Part shown: positions 53,990 through 63,384 of the stretch, in pieces | How positions within the stretch are numbered: position 1 is the stretch's first letter | How the letters are laid out: each line of letters starts with the position of its first letter | Program-made: the position numbers and the translations under genes | Notes under the pieces: model-generated | Database searches by the model: none | What the model saw: the letters and a program-made list of their open reading frames with translations, nothing else | What the model was told of the DNA's origin: nothing | From: Aggregicoccus sp. 17bor-14 | GTDB lineage: Bacteria; Myxococcota; Myxococcia; Myxococcales; Myxococcaceae | Reading direction: 5' to 3' | NCBI RefSeq assembly: GCF_009659535.1 | Contig: NZ_VJZZ01000004.1 | Coordinates: forward strand, 62,001 to 126,000 | Length of the DNA stretch: 64,000 bases

Positions 53990-55030
53990 TCAGGCGCTCG
54001 CGGGTGAGGGCTCGTCCACGTGGGCCACCTCGCTCGCCGCGTCGCGCGCGAGCCGGCCGCCCCGGCGCAGGTCACGCAGGCGGATGCCGCGCTTGTGCAC
54101 GCACCAGCCGCCCAGGGACACGTGCGCGATGACCACCCCCAGGTGGGTGAGCGTGGCGTAGGCGGCCGCGTCCTCGGCGGAGGCGCCGAGGCTGCGCGCC
54201 GCCCAGCTGGTGACGAAGTAGTAGATGCCCATGCCGGCGGGCACCCCGGGGGTGGACTGGCCCAGCGACACGGCGCCCAGCACCACGGCGCCGGCGAAGA
54301 GCCCGCCCTGGATGCCCAGCCCGTGCAGGCCGAGGCCGTAGCCCAGCGCGCTCGCGAGCACCGGCCCCACGCTGAAGAGCAGCGCCACCGCCATGCCCCG
54401 GAAGCTGCGCGCGGTGCCCAGCCCGTCGTACAGGTGGCTGAGGAAGTGCTGCAGCCGGGGCGAGCGGTGGCGGCGCGCGAGCGCGCGGGAGAAGTGGCCG
54501 CTGTAGTGCGCGAGCAGCACCACGAGCGCCACCAGCCCGACGCACACGGACACCGCCACCCTCAGCGCGTTGCGGTAGTGCGCCATCGTCTCGCCGAAGG
54601 GCCCGGCGAAGGAGAGCGCCACCAGGAGCATGAGGCTCGCGAACTCGAGCAGCTTGCACACCGCCACCGAGCCCAGGCACTGCACGAAGGGGATGCGCTC
54701 GGTGCGCGAGAGCAGGAAGGAGCGCATCAGGTCTCCCAGCTTGCCGGGCACCGCGTTGTGGGTGAACGCGCCGATGCCCACCAGGTGGAAGCGCTCCTTC
54801 AGCGGCACGGGCCGGCGCAGCGTGCGCTGCCACTGCAGCGCGCGCAGCGGGATGATCGCCGCCTGCAGCAGGATGAACGGGACCAGCCACTTCAGGTGGT
54901 TGGGGAGGTCCGCGACGAACTTCTGGAAGGAGAAGCGCGGCACGAGGTGCGGGCCCGGCCCCGAGAGGTGCCACTGGAAGAAGGCCGTGGAGAGCAGCGC
55001 CGCGGAGAGCACCAGGCCCACCACGCCCAT
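53990..55030 (-). CDS. Flippase-like (LPG synthase TM-region/UPF0104) membrane protein
   Basis: This 346-residue inner-membrane protein has about eight helices and the family landmarks 'ALQWQRTLRRPVPLKERFHL', 'GAFTHNAVPGKLGDLMRSFLL' (about 100-120) and 'SLGQSTPGVPAGMGIYYFV' (about 245-263). This is the transmembrane region shared by lysyl-phosphatidylglycerol synthases and glycan-lipid flippase candidates, without a synthase domain. ATG 55030 is used; a CTG 12 nt earlier with GGGGGG upstream is possible. The phosphatase gene stops 65 bp before it in the same direction, so they may act together on lipid intermediates. Confidence 0.88.
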   Translation of the reverse strand: MGVVGLVLSAALLSTAFFQWHLSGPGPHLVPRFSFQKFVADLPNHLKWLVPFILLQAAIIPLRALQWQRTLRRPVPLKERFHLVGIGAFTHNAVPGKLGDLMRSFLLSRTERIPFVQCLGSVAVCKLLEFASLMLLVALSFAGPFGETMAHYRNALRVAVSVCVGLVALVVLLAHYSGHFSRALARRHRSPRLQHFLSHLYDGLGTARSFRGMAVALLFSVGPVLASALGYGLGLHGLGIQGGLFAGAVVLGAVSLGQSTPGVPAGMGIYYFVTSWAARSLGASAEDAAAYATLTHLGVVIAHVSLGGWCVHKRGIRLRDLRRGGRLARDAASEVAHVDEPSPASA

Positions 55031-55095
55031 GAGCAGCTTCAGCGCGGCGCCCCCCGCGTCTGGACGGCGGCGGCCGCGGGCACCTGCGCCCGCGC

Positions 55096-56670
55096 TCAGC
55101 ACCGGTACACCTCGCACAGCCGCTCGTGCAGCTGGCTCGCGTGGCTCAAGGCGCGCAGGTCCAGCGGCGCGTGCGCGGGCCAGCACACCAGGCTGTCCGT
55201 CTCGGTGTGGGTGAGCCCGCCGTGCGAGCCGAACTCCCACGCGAAGCCCACGGTGCGGTCCTCGCCCACCTCGCGCCCGTAGAGGATGAGGTCTCCCGCG
55301 TTGGGCATGTGGGGCAGCTCGCGCAGCAGGTCCGCCAGCGCCTCGCGCGAGAAGCCCGGGGAGAGGGGCGCCTGCGCGACGTCATCCGGTCCGTACACGC
55401 CGCCGCCCACCACCGCCACGAAGCCCTCGCCCCGCCGCAGCACGACGATGGCCAGGTCCGGGTGCGCGAGCGCGCGGCCCAGCGCCTCGGGGAAGTGGGC
55501 GAGCAGCACCTCGGCCTCCATCGGCCGCGGCTCGCGCGCGAGGTACACGTGCGCGAAGTTGCCCGCCTCCACCACCACGGGCGCGCCGGGCACCGGCCCC
55601 GGCACGTCCACCGGCGTGGGGCGTCCGTCGCGAAGCCCCCGCACCACCTCGGGCGGCACCTTGCGCGGCGGGCCCTCGAGCAGCGCGGCCGCGAGCCGGC
55701 GGCCCCCGCGCTGCTCGAGCGGCTCGGCCTCCACGTGGCCGTGGTCGGTGACGAGGACGATGTCGTAAGGCTGCTCGAGCGCGCGCGACACGGCGTCCAG
55801 GTCCGCGAGCGAGGCGTCCACGCACTGCAGCTCCGCGAGCGCGAGCGGCGAGCGCGGCCCGCGCCGGTGCGCCGTCTCGTCGTAGTTGCCGAAGACGAGG
55901 TAGATGAGCGGCACGCCTCGCGCCATGTCCACCACCGCCTTGGTGTGCGCGAAGCCCCAGCCCAGCCGCTGCAAGAGCACGCGCGAGACGAGGAAGCCCG
56001 GCTCGTGGCGCCAGTCCCCCAGCGCGCGCGCCCAGCGGCTCACCTCACCCAGCGCGCGCCCCGTCTCGCGCGCGAGCGTGCCTGCCGCCCGCAGCGCGCC
56101 GTCGCGCCGGCCCGCGAGCACGCCGCGAAACTCCGGCACCAGCCCGCGCGCCATCCGCTCGGCGCTGCCCAGCGTGCTCATGCACAGCTGGTTGCCCGCG
56201 TCCCCGCGAAAGAGGCTGAAGTAGGTGTGGCCTCCACCCTCCAGCAGCCGGCTGCTCGAGCGCCGCCCGAGCCGCGCCTCGATGGCGCGCGTGTCCTGCG
56301 GGTGGTTCATCGCGACCTCGCGTCCCAGCGCGCGGTCGAACCAGGAGTAGCCCGGGAGATCCGGATGCCGCAGCCCGTAGAGCAGCCCCGCCTGGAAGGC
56401 CGGGGTGGCGGCGGGGCTTCCCCAGAAGGCGCGCTCCAGGTGGTAGGCGCCCGAGCGCACCAGTCCCGCGAGGAAGGGCATGCTCCCCGAGCGCAGCGCC
56501 GTGTCCAGCACCGCGCGCGGCACGCCGTCCAGGTGCACCAGGAGCAGGCGGCGCGCCCCGGCGCGAGGGCCCGCGGGCACCGGGGTGAGATGTCGGCGCA
56601 CCCGCTCGACGCGCGCGCGCGCCCAGGCCGCCACCTGGCTGTCCGGCTCGGGTCTCGGGGCTGCGCTCAC
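55096..56670 (-). CDS. Type I phosphodiesterase/alkaline phosphatase-superfamily protein
   Basis: This 524-residue protein is of the alkaline phosphatase/nucleotide pyrophosphatase superfamily: 'RLLLVHLDGVPRAVLDTALRSG' split around residues 41-62 (metal Asp), 'GSPAATPAFQAGLLYG' (about 84-99, position of the nucleophile), 'YDIVLVTDHGHVE' (metal Asp-His, about 300-312) and 'FGSHGGLTHTE' near the C-terminus. No signal peptide is obvious, so it may be cytoplasmic or membrane-associated. GTG 56670 has GGAGGAG 7 nt upstream. Substrate is unknown; a phosphodiester of lipid or glycan is plausible given the flippase-like neighbour. Confidence 0.86.
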   Translation of the reverse strand: MSAAPRPEPDSQVAAWARARVERVRRHLTPVPAGPRAGARRLLLVHLDGVPRAVLDTALRSGSMPFLAGLVRSGAYHLERAFWGSPAATPAFQAGLLYGLRHPDLPGYSWFDRALGREVAMNHPQDTRAIEARLGRRSSSRLLEGGGHTYFSLFRGDAGNQLCMSTLGSAERMARGLVPEFRGVLAGRRDGALRAAGTLARETGRALGEVSRWARALGDWRHEPGFLVSRVLLQRLGWGFAHTKAVVDMARGVPLIYLVFGNYDETAHRRGPRSPLALAELQCVDASLADLDAVSRALEQPYDIVLVTDHGHVEAEPLEQRGGRRLAAALLEGPPRKVPPEVVRGLRDGRPTPVDVPGPVPGAPVVVEAGNFAHVYLAREPRPMEAEVLLAHFPEALGRALAHPDLAIVVLRRGEGFVAVVGGGVYGPDDVAQAPLSPGFSREALADLLRELPHMPNAGDLILYGREVGEDRTVGFAWEFGSHGGLTHTETDSLVCWPAHAPLDLRALSHASQLHERLCEVYRC

Positions 56671-56787
56671 GCTGCCACTCCTCCTCCCCTCCTATTGGGA
56701 ATCGCCGGGCGGGATGTCCACCCACCTGTCCTCACGCGCACCTCCCAAGCGTTGAGTACGAGGGAGCGGGCTCGCGGTGACCCCCCA

Positions 56788-56815
56788 TTGCCGATCCGAT
56801 AAGTCGACCTATCCT
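56788..56815 (+). promoter_or_regulatory. Candidate promoter of the BamA-like gene
   Basis: TTGCCG (56788-56793) and TATCCT (56810-56815) are 16 bp apart. Transcription would begin at about 56822, practically at the ATG (56824), so the message may be leaderless. This is a pattern match only. Confidence 0.35.
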
Positions 56816-56823
56816 TGCCCGCG

Positions 56824-58221
56824 ATGACTTATTCCCTCGTGCTGCTCGCCGCGCTCGCCACGACGGCCTCCTCGAGGGACGGACACGCCCCGGCTGCACC
56901 GCGCGAGGCGCCCGAGGCGCCGGTGCGGGTCGCCCGGGCCGAGCCGACGGCGGTGCAGCCTCCCGCGCTCGCCCAGGGTGCACTGGCTTCGACTCTCGGT
57001 GTGACTCCGGCCCCGGCGCCGGGTGCCGCGCTCGAGGCGGCGACGGTAGGTGCGCAGGCGGCGCTCCTGCCCGTGCGCCCGGTGCCCTCCGGCGCCCCGC
57101 CCGTTGCGCCGGAAGGCGCGCACCGCAGCGAGGGCGTGCGCCAGCACGGCGTGGACATGCTTGCGCTGCCGATCGTGTCCTTCAGCTCCGACCAGGGCAT
57201 GGGCTACGGCGTGGTGGGCGGCGCGTACGTGTACGGCGAGGGCTACGCGCCCTACCGCCACGCGCTGGGCCTGCAGATGTTCGTCACCCAGCGCGGCAGC
57301 CAGAGCCACTTCATCCGCTACGACGGGCCGCGCCTGCTGGGCCCCCTTCGGGTGGAGGCGCGGGTGGAGTTTCGCCGCGAGACGCTCAGCCCCTACTTCG
57401 GCGGGGGCAACGAGTCCGCGCCGCAGTTCAGCGGCGACATGACCGACCAGCGCTTCAACTACGCGCGCCTGTCGCCGGGCGCGTGGGTGCGGCTGCGCGG
57501 CAAGCCGCTCGGGGAGCAGAGCCCGCTGCAGGCGTACGTGGGCTACAACTGGCACACCACGCAGGTGCGCGTGTACGAGGGCTCGGTGCTGAGCGAGACG
57601 CAGCCGCCCGGCAGCAACGGCGGCTGCAGCGCGCAGCTGCTGTCCGGCCTGCTCTGGGACACGCGCGACAACGAGGTGGACCCCACGCGCGGCGGCGTCG
57701 AGGAGCTGAGCGTGCGCGTCAGCGCGATGCCCACCGGCAGCAGCTTCGACTACGCGGGCGTCACCCTGGGCGAGCGGCGCTACGCGCGCATCAGCTCGCG
57801 GGTGCTCTTCGCGCAGCGGCTCTCGCTCGACGTGCTCTTCGGCGAGGTGCCCTTCTTCGAGTGGGCGCAGACCGGCGGCATCACCTCCTCGGAGGGGGTG
57901 GGCGGCATGACGAGCGTGCGCGGCATCGAGCGCAACCGCTTCGCGGGCTACATCAAGGCCTTCAGCAACTCCGAGCTGCGCGTGCACGCCACCGAGTTCC
58001 ACCTGCTGGGCGAGGCGAACCGGCTCGGAGTGGTGGGCTTCCTCGACCTCGGCCGCGTGTGGCACCCGGGCGCACAGGACGGCAAGTGGTACGCGTGGCA
58101 CCCGGGGGTGGGCGGCGGGCTGCGGCTCGCGCGCCGCGCCGCGGTGGTGCGCATGGACTACGCGCTCTCCACCGAGACGGGGCGTCAGGGGCTCTACTTC
58201 AGCGTGGGGCAGATGTTCTAG
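56824..58221 (+). CDS. BamA/D15-type outer-membrane barrel protein
   Basis: This 465-residue protein has a short signal peptide ('YSLVLLAALATTASS'), an Ala/Pro-rich stretch to about residue 105, then a 16-strand type barrel domain with surface-antigen D15 features: 'LLWDTRDNEVDPTRGGVEEL' (about 278-297), 'GGMTSVRGIERNRFAGY' (about 360-376; the VRG..R segment of Omp85 barrels) and C-terminal 'LYFSVGQMF' ending in Phe. POTRA domains are missing, so it is not BamA itself; it may be a transport or lipid-associated barrel. It is divergent from the phosphatase gene. Confidence 0.88.
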   Translation: MTYSLVLLAALATTASSRDGHAPAAPREAPEAPVRVARAEPTAVQPPALAQGALASTLGVTPAPAPGAALEAATVGAQAALLPVRPVPSGAPPVAPEGAHRSEGVRQHGVDMLALPIVSFSSDQGMGYGVVGGAYVYGEGYAPYRHALGLQMFVTQRGSQSHFIRYDGPRLLGPLRVEARVEFRRETLSPYFGGGNESAPQFSGDMTDQRFNYARLSPGAWVRLRGKPLGEQSPLQAYVGYNWHTTQVRVYEGSVLSETQPPGSNGGCSAQLLSGLLWDTRDNEVDPTRGGVEELSVRVSAMPTGSSFDYAGVTLGERRYARISSRVLFAQRLSLDVLFGEVPFFEWAQTGGITSSEGVGGMTSVRGIERNRFAGYIKAFSNSELRVHATEFHLLGEANRLGVVGFLDLGRVWHPGAQDGKWYAWHPGVGGGLRLARRAAVVRMDYALSTETGRQGLYFSVGQMF

Positions 58222-58235
58222 GCTCGCGCGCCCCG

Positions 58236-59423
58236 ATGACCGCGCCCCGCACCGAGAGCTCCCCTGCCCCGCAGCACCTGCACGGCCTCGACACGCTGCG
58301 CGCGCTGGCGATCCTGCTGGTCTTCGCCTTCCACTACCAGGTGTTCGTGAGCCGCGAGCCCACCTTCGGCTGGGCGAGCACCGTGGGCTGGACGGGGGTG
58401 GACCTCTTCTTCGTGCTCAGCGGCTACCTCATCGGCCGCCAGCTGATGAAGGGCGCCACGGCGCCGCAGGGGCTCTCCATCCCGCGCTTCTACGCACGGC
58501 GCTTCCTGCGCACGCTGCCCAACTACTACGGGGTGCTCGCGCTCTACCTCGCCTTCCCGGCGGTGCTCGGCGGCCGCGAGCCGCCCGCGCTGTGGCGCTT
58601 CCTCACCTTCACGCAGAACCTGGGGCTCGAGCCCGGCACGGCCTTCTCGCACGCGTGGTCCTTGTGCGTGGAGGAGCAGTTCTACGTGCTGCTGCCGCTC
58701 GCGGTCGTCGCGGCCGTGCAGCTGCGCCCCCCGCGCTGGGCGGCATGGGCGCTGATGGGCGGGCTCGTGGCCGCCGGCATCGCGGTGCGCAGACTTCTCT
58801 GGGTGCGCTACGGCCGCGAGGCAGGAGGCGGCATCGAGGGCTACCACCCGAACATCTACTACTCCTCGCTGTGCCGCTTCGACGAGTTCCTGCCCGGGGT
58901 GGCGGTGGCCTTCCTGCAGACCTTCCACCCCCAGCTGTGGCAGCGCCTCACCCGCTACCGCCGCGCGCTGCTCGCTGCCGGGCTGCTCGCGGTGACCGGG
59001 GCGCTCGCGCTCGTGCTCACGCGCTACCAGTTCGAGGGCTACGGCTACGGCTACTTCATGACCGGCTTCGGCTACTCGCTCGTCGCGTGCGCGTTCGCGC
59101 TGCTGGTGGTGGCGGCGCTGTGTCCCGGCTCCCTGCTCCACCGCGTGCGCGTGCCCGGGGCGGAGCGCCTCGCGGCGTGGTCCTACGCCATCTACCTCAC
59201 CCACAAGCCCATCGCCTTCGCGCTGCACCGGCGGCTCGGAACGGAGGCGCTGGTGGGCAAGGCGGGAGAGGTGGCGCTCATCGCTGCGGCCTGCCTCGTC
59301 GGAGGCTGGCTGCTGTACCGCTTCGTGGAGCAACCCTTCATGCGGCTGCGCGAGCGTTACGTCCCCTCGCACCTCGCGCCGCCCACGCCGGCCGAGGTTG
59401 CCAGCATCGCCTCCGCGCCGTAG
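58236..59423 (+). CDS. Acyltransferase family 3 membrane protein
   Basis: This 395-residue inner-membrane protein has about ten helices. It belongs to acyltransferase family 3 (OafA/ExoZ type): 'GLDTLRALAILLVFAFHY' (about 17-34, catalytic His), 'GVDLFFVLSGYLIGRQL' (about 52-68), 'RRFLRTLPNYYGVL' and 'HAWSLCVEEQFYVLLPL' (about 138-154). It acetylates or acylates surface sugars. The SGNH hydrolase extension of some members is absent. ATG 58236 lies 14 bp after the BamA-like stop, so they may form one transcript. Confidence 0.93.
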   Translation: MTAPRTESSPAPQHLHGLDTLRALAILLVFAFHYQVFVSREPTFGWASTVGWTGVDLFFVLSGYLIGRQLMKGATAPQGLSIPRFYARRFLRTLPNYYGVLALYLAFPAVLGGREPPALWRFLTFTQNLGLEPGTAFSHAWSLCVEEQFYVLLPLAVVAAVQLRPPRWAAWALMGGLVAAGIAVRRLLWVRYGREAGGGIEGYHPNIYYSSLCRFDEFLPGVAVAFLQTFHPQLWQRLTRYRRALLAAGLLAVTGALALVLTRYQFEGYGYGYFMTGFGYSLVACAFALLVVAALCPGSLLHRVRVPGAERLAAWSYAIYLTHKPIAFALHRRLGTEALVGKAGEVALIAAACLVGGWLLYRFVEQPFMRLRERYVPSHLAPPTPAEVASIASAP

Positions 59424-59757
59424 CGCGGGCGCGGCGCTGCTTCTCGCTGAGCCCGGGCGTGCCGCAGCGCAGCGCGGCCGTGCAGCGCTCCGGGCATGAG
59501 CCTGCCTCCGGTTCGCCACGCTCCACGGGAGCCGGGCAGGGCTCCCGGTCCGCAGCGAGACGCAGCGCGGTGTAGCGAGCCGCACGCATGAAGCGCTGCG
59601 GCGTCACGCAGCGGACAGCGGGCGAGCGCCTCCGTGCTTCCGCTGCGCAGCAGAGATCCAGCGCAGGTGTGTGCAGACAAGGCACGTGCAGCGCGCGGGT
59701 GTGGCCTCTCAGCGGGGCACGCGCGCGCAGGCAACGCAGCACCTGCACGGAGACGTC
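59424..59757 (+). other. Intergenic stretch before the subtilase gene
   Basis: 334 bp without a supportable gene. A 7-bp stem (GGGAGCC at 59527-59533 with GGCTCCC at 59540-59546) could weakly end the acyltransferase transcript; no T-run follows. No clear promoter for the protease was found. Both strands have open frames, but their translations are Arg/Ala-rich without motifs. Confidence 0.5.
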
Positions 59758-62289
59758 ATGGCACAGGGATGGAAGCGGTGGTTCGGCGCAGCGGGGCTCG
59801 GCCTGCTGCTGGCAGGCAGTGGGGCGGAAGCGGCCACGGTGGGCAAGGCGCTGCAGCGGCGGCTCGCCCCGCTGACGGACGAGGTCAGCGTGGGGACGGT
59901 GATCGTCACCTTCCAGGGCTCCCGGGGGCTCCTGCCCGAGCACCTGGACCTGCTGCGCGCGCTGGGCCTGAAGACGGGCACCACGCTGCCCACGCTGGGC
60001 ATGGTGGCGCTGCCGGCGACCGCGGGCCAGGTGCGCCGGCTCGCGGCAGACCCGGCGGTGCGCAGCGTGTGGAGCAACGAGCGGCTGCAGTACTTCGACG
60101 CGGAGATCCGCACCCTCACGGGCGTGGAGCGCGTGCGCTCGGACGCGGAGATGACGCGGGCGAACGGCGGCCTACCCTTCACCGGCAGGGGCATCGGCGT
60201 GGTCATCAACGACAGCGGCATCGACGCGCGCCACGACGACCTCAAGCTGGGCAGCCACGTCGTTCAGAACGTGCAGATCCTCACCGACACGAGCACCCAG
60301 GAGGGCTTCACGCCGCTGCTCGCGGTAGAGAACCTGCCGGACACGGATCTCAACGTGGGCCACGGCACGCACTGCGCGGGCATCGTGGGCGGCACGGGCC
60401 AGGACTCCGGCGGCCGCTACGCGGGCGTGGCCCCGGGCGCGAGCCTCATCGGCACGGGCTCGGGCGCGGTGCTCTTCGTGCTCAACGCGCTGGGGGGCTT
60501 CGAGTACACGCTCGCCAACCAGGCCCGCTACGGCATCCGCGTCATCTCCAACAGCTACGGCGGCAGCGGCCCCTTCGAGCCGGAGGACCCGGTGGCGCTC
60601 GCCTCGAAGCTCGCGCACGACCGCAACATCACCGTGGTGTTCGCCGCGGGCAACAGCGGCCCGGGCAAGGACACGCTCAACCCGTACGCGAAGGCGCCCT
60701 GGGTCATCGGCGTGGCGGCGGGGACGAAGGAGGGCGGGCTCGCCTCCTTCTCCAGCCGCGGCACCCCGGCCTCGCAGCGGCTGGGCAACGCGGACCCGCT
60801 CGATGACGGCGATGCGCCGACGATCACCGCCCCCGGTGCCGGGCGCGAGTTCGACCCGGCCGTGAGCTCCATCAGCCAGAAGTTCAGCGCCGCCTACGTG
60901 AGCACGCGCTCCATCACCAACGTCTTCGCCAATGGCCAGACGGACGACCTCGAGCTGCCGCTCGCGTACCTGCCCTTCTACACGCAGATCTCCGGCACCT
61001 CGATGGCCACGCCCCACATCGCCGGCGTGGCCGCGCTGATGCTCGAGGCGGACCCCACCCTCACGCCCGATGACATCAAGGGCATCCTCACCCGCACCGC
61101 GAGCCGCATGCCGGGCTACGAGGACTTCGAGGTGGGCGCCGGCTACGTGAACGTGTACGCGGCGATCGACCAGGTGCTGCACCGCACCCGTGCCTACGGC
61201 AGCTTCAGCGTGCCGGCCTTCAACGCGCGCTACACCGTGAGCGGCCCAGCCCCGCTCGCCCTGCACGTGGACTACAGCCCGCTCGCCCTGCCCGGCGCGG
61301 GCTCCGCCAACGCGCGCACCCTCACCGTGGAGGCAGGCGTGAACGTGCTGGACGTGTTCGCCACCTTCGACACGGCGCTCGAAGACGGCGAGGGCAACAC
61401 GGTGGGCCTGCTGCTCACCAGCCCCAGCGGCGCGACCTACAGCTCCGGCATCGCCCTGCCGGTGCTCGATGCGCCGAGCCGCGAGGTGGTGGTGAAGAAC
61501 CCCGAGGCGGGCACCTGGCTGCTCGAGGTGCGCGGCGTGCGCAGCCTCGCCGCGGCGCCCGGCGTGAGCCTGCCCACCAGCGGCGCCGCGGCGCCCGGTC
61601 CCGTGGACATCACGGTGACCCAGCAGCGCTTCACGCTGGAGCCCGTGGCGGACATCCAGGGCCACCCCGCCCAGGCGGAGATCGAGAGCGCGCTGAAGGG
61701 CCGCCTCATGGACACCTTCGCGGACGGCACCTTCCGGCCGGACCGCGCGGTGACGCGGATGGATCTCGCGCGCAACCTGGTGCTCAACACCGCGCTGCGC
61801 CAGTCGCTCGCGGCGAGCCCGCGCTTCACGGACCTGAGCGGCGCGGACGAGGCCGTGGCCGAGGCGGTGACGGCGAGCGGCTCCACGCTGCGCGACTGGG
61901 ACTTCGGCCCCGCGGGGATGATGGGCGCGAGCGGCTCGAGCTTCAATCCGAAGAGCAACGTGTCGCGGCTCGACGTGGCCGTGGCCCTGGTGCGCGCGCT
62001 CGGCCTGGACACGCTCGCGCGCAGCAAGGCCGGCTCCCCCGTGACGGTGCAGTACTCGGGGCAGACGCTGGTGCTCGCCGACAACGCGCAGATCCCGCTC
62101 GCGCTGCGCGGCTACGTGCAGCTCGCGCTGGACCGCGGCATTCTGCAGGCCAGCTACTCTCTCGAGCAGGGTCCCTTCGACTTCCAGCCCACGCTCACCG
62201 CGCGGGTGAAGCCGACGGACACCCTCACCCGCGCGCTGCTCGCCTACGCGCTCACGCACTACCGCGAGCACTTCGTCGCGGGCGACTAG
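59758..62289 (+). CDS. Secreted subtilisin-like protease with SLH-type C-terminal repeats
   Basis: This 843-residue protein has a signal peptide ('FGAAGLGLLLAGSGAEAA', cleavage near 26), an inhibitor-like propeptide (about 40-120), and an S8 catalytic domain (about 130-480) with Asp152 ('INDSGID'), His202 ('GHGTHCAG') and Ser415 ('GTSMATPHIAG'). A P-domain-like beta region (about 490-630) follows. From about 640 come S-layer-homology-like repeats ('FADGTFRPDRAVTRMDLARN', 'FNPKSNVSRLDVAVALVRAL'). GGAG precedes the ATG by 6-7 nt. SLH repeats usually bind cell-wall polymers in Gram-positives, so their use here is unexpected. It probably acts outside the cell. Confidence 0.92.
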   Translation: MAQGWKRWFGAAGLGLLLAGSGAEAATVGKALQRRLAPLTDEVSVGTVIVTFQGSRGLLPEHLDLLRALGLKTGTTLPTLGMVALPATAGQVRRLAADPAVRSVWSNERLQYFDAEIRTLTGVERVRSDAEMTRANGGLPFTGRGIGVVINDSGIDARHDDLKLGSHVVQNVQILTDTSTQEGFTPLLAVENLPDTDLNVGHGTHCAGIVGGTGQDSGGRYAGVAPGASLIGTGSGAVLFVLNALGGFEYTLANQARYGIRVISNSYGGSGPFEPEDPVALASKLAHDRNITVVFAAGNSGPGKDTLNPYAKAPWVIGVAAGTKEGGLASFSSRGTPASQRLGNADPLDDGDAPTITAPGAGREFDPAVSSISQKFSAAYVSTRSITNVFANGQTDDLELPLAYLPFYTQISGTSMATPHIAGVAALMLEADPTLTPDDIKGILTRTASRMPGYEDFEVGAGYVNVYAAIDQVLHRTRAYGSFSVPAFNARYTVSGPAPLALHVDYSPLALPGAGSANARTLTVEAGVNVLDVFATFDTALEDGEGNTVGLLLTSPSGATYSSGIALPVLDAPSREVVVKNPEAGTWLLEVRGVRSLAAAPGVSLPTSGAAAPGPVDITVTQQRFTLEPVADIQGHPAQAEIESALKGRLMDTFADGTFRPDRAVTRMDLARNLVLNTALRQSLAASPRFTDLSGADEAVAEAVTASGSTLRDWDFGPAGMMGASGSSFNPKSNVSRLDVAVALVRALGLDTLARSKAGSPVTVQYSGQTLVLADNAQIPLALRGYVQLALDRGILQASYSLEQGPFDFQPTLTARVKPTDTLTRALLAYALTHYREHFVAGD

Positions 62290-62304
62290 GCACGTCCCTG
62301 GCCG

Positions 62305-63384
62305 CTACTCCGCGGCCTCGAGCCACTGCGTGAGCCGCGGGTCGGCGTGCGCCTCACCGCGCACGCCGGCCTCCGGCTCCAGCGGCAGGGCATAGAGGCC
62401 GCGCGCGGCGAGGCCCTCGAGCAGCTCCGCGCGCGCTTCCTGCGAGGGCGCGAAGAGGATGCAGCCGTCGCCTCCGCCTGCGCCGGAGAGCTTCCCCGCG
62501 CAGCCGTAGCTGCCCGCGAGCGCGAGCACGCGGCGCATGCCTTCCGTCTCCAGCGGGCCCAACTCGAGCAGCAGCGCGTGCTGGGCCTCCACCGCCTCGC
62601 GGAAGGCGCGGAAGTCTCCGCCCGCGAGCCCCTCCTCCACCGCGAGCCCCAGCGCATCCGAGCGCTGCATGAAGCGCGCGCGGCCCTCGGCCTCGAGCTG
62701 CGTCTCCACCTGCGTAATGAGCACCCGCGTGCTCGCCGACGCGCCCGTGAAGGCGTACGCCATCGCCACGCGCGGCGCGGGCAGCCGCCACAGGTCCACC
62801 GGCGGGGCCTCGAGCAGCGCGGCGCCGTAGCGCGAGGAGTTGCTCGCGGAGAGCAGCGCCGCCACGTCGTAGCGGCGGTAGCGCAGCACGCCTCCCGCGA
62901 AGCTCGCCGCCACGTCCCCGCCGCTGCCCTTGCCGCCCTGTCCCGCCGCGTGTGAGGCGAGCGCGAGCTTGAGCGCATCGAAGCGCTCGGAGAGCACCGA
63001 GCGCGCCCCTTCCGCCGCGAGCACCGTGGCGCAGGCGCTGCCGCCCATGCCCAGCTTGTGCCCGTTCGCCCCCACGGCAGAGGGAGCCACCGCGAGCTGC
63101 AGGCCCAGCGCGTCGCGGCCGTGCGCGCGCAAGGCCTCGTCCAGCGTGCGCGCGACGAAGGCGAAGCCCGCGGGCACCGCGCCCTCCCAGGCGACCCCGA
63201 AGGGCGTGGCGCGCCCCTCCAGCCGCCCCTCCTCCAGCACCACCTGCACGCGCGTGTCCTGGCGGCGGCGCACGAGCGCGTGGGTGCGCGGGCCCACCGC
63301 GAGCACGCGGGCGACGCCGCCCCACAGCACGGCGTACTCGCCGCTGAGGAAGAGCTTGCCGGGGGCCGAGAGGGCGCGCTCCAT
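62305..63384 (-). CDS. GHMP kinase of the mevalonate pathway, probably phosphomevalonate kinase
   Basis: This 359-residue GHMP kinase opens with 'LSAPGKLFLSGEYAVLWGGVA', split at about 5-24 (typical of phosphomevalonate kinase). It has the ATP-loop 'GHKLGMGGSACATVLAAEG' (about 107-125), 'GQGGKGSGGDVAASFAGGV' (about 145-163) and 'KLSGAGGGDGCILFA' (about 305-319). Phosphomevalonate kinase makes diphosphomevalonate, the substrate of the next enzyme upstream (mvaD). Its ATG overlaps the mvaD stop by 1 bp. Mevalonate kinase cannot be fully excluded on motifs alone, but the N-terminus favours the phosphomevalonate enzyme. Confidence 0.85.
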   Translation of the reverse strand: MERALSAPGKLFLSGEYAVLWGGVARVLAVGPRTHALVRRRQDTRVQVVLEEGRLEGRATPFGVAWEGAVPAGFAFVARTLDEALRAHGRDALGLQLAVAPSAVGANGHKLGMGGSACATVLAAEGARSVLSERFDALKLALASHAAGQGGKGSGGDVAASFAGGVLRYRRYDVAALLSASNSSRYGAALLEAPPVDLWRLPAPRVAMAYAFTGASASTRVLITQVETQLEAEGRARFMQRSDALGLAVEEGLAGGDFRAFREAVEAQHALLLELGPLETEGMRRVLALAGSYGCAGKLSGAGGGDGCILFAPSQEARAELLEGLAARGLYALPLEPEAGVRGEAHADPRLTQWLEAAE

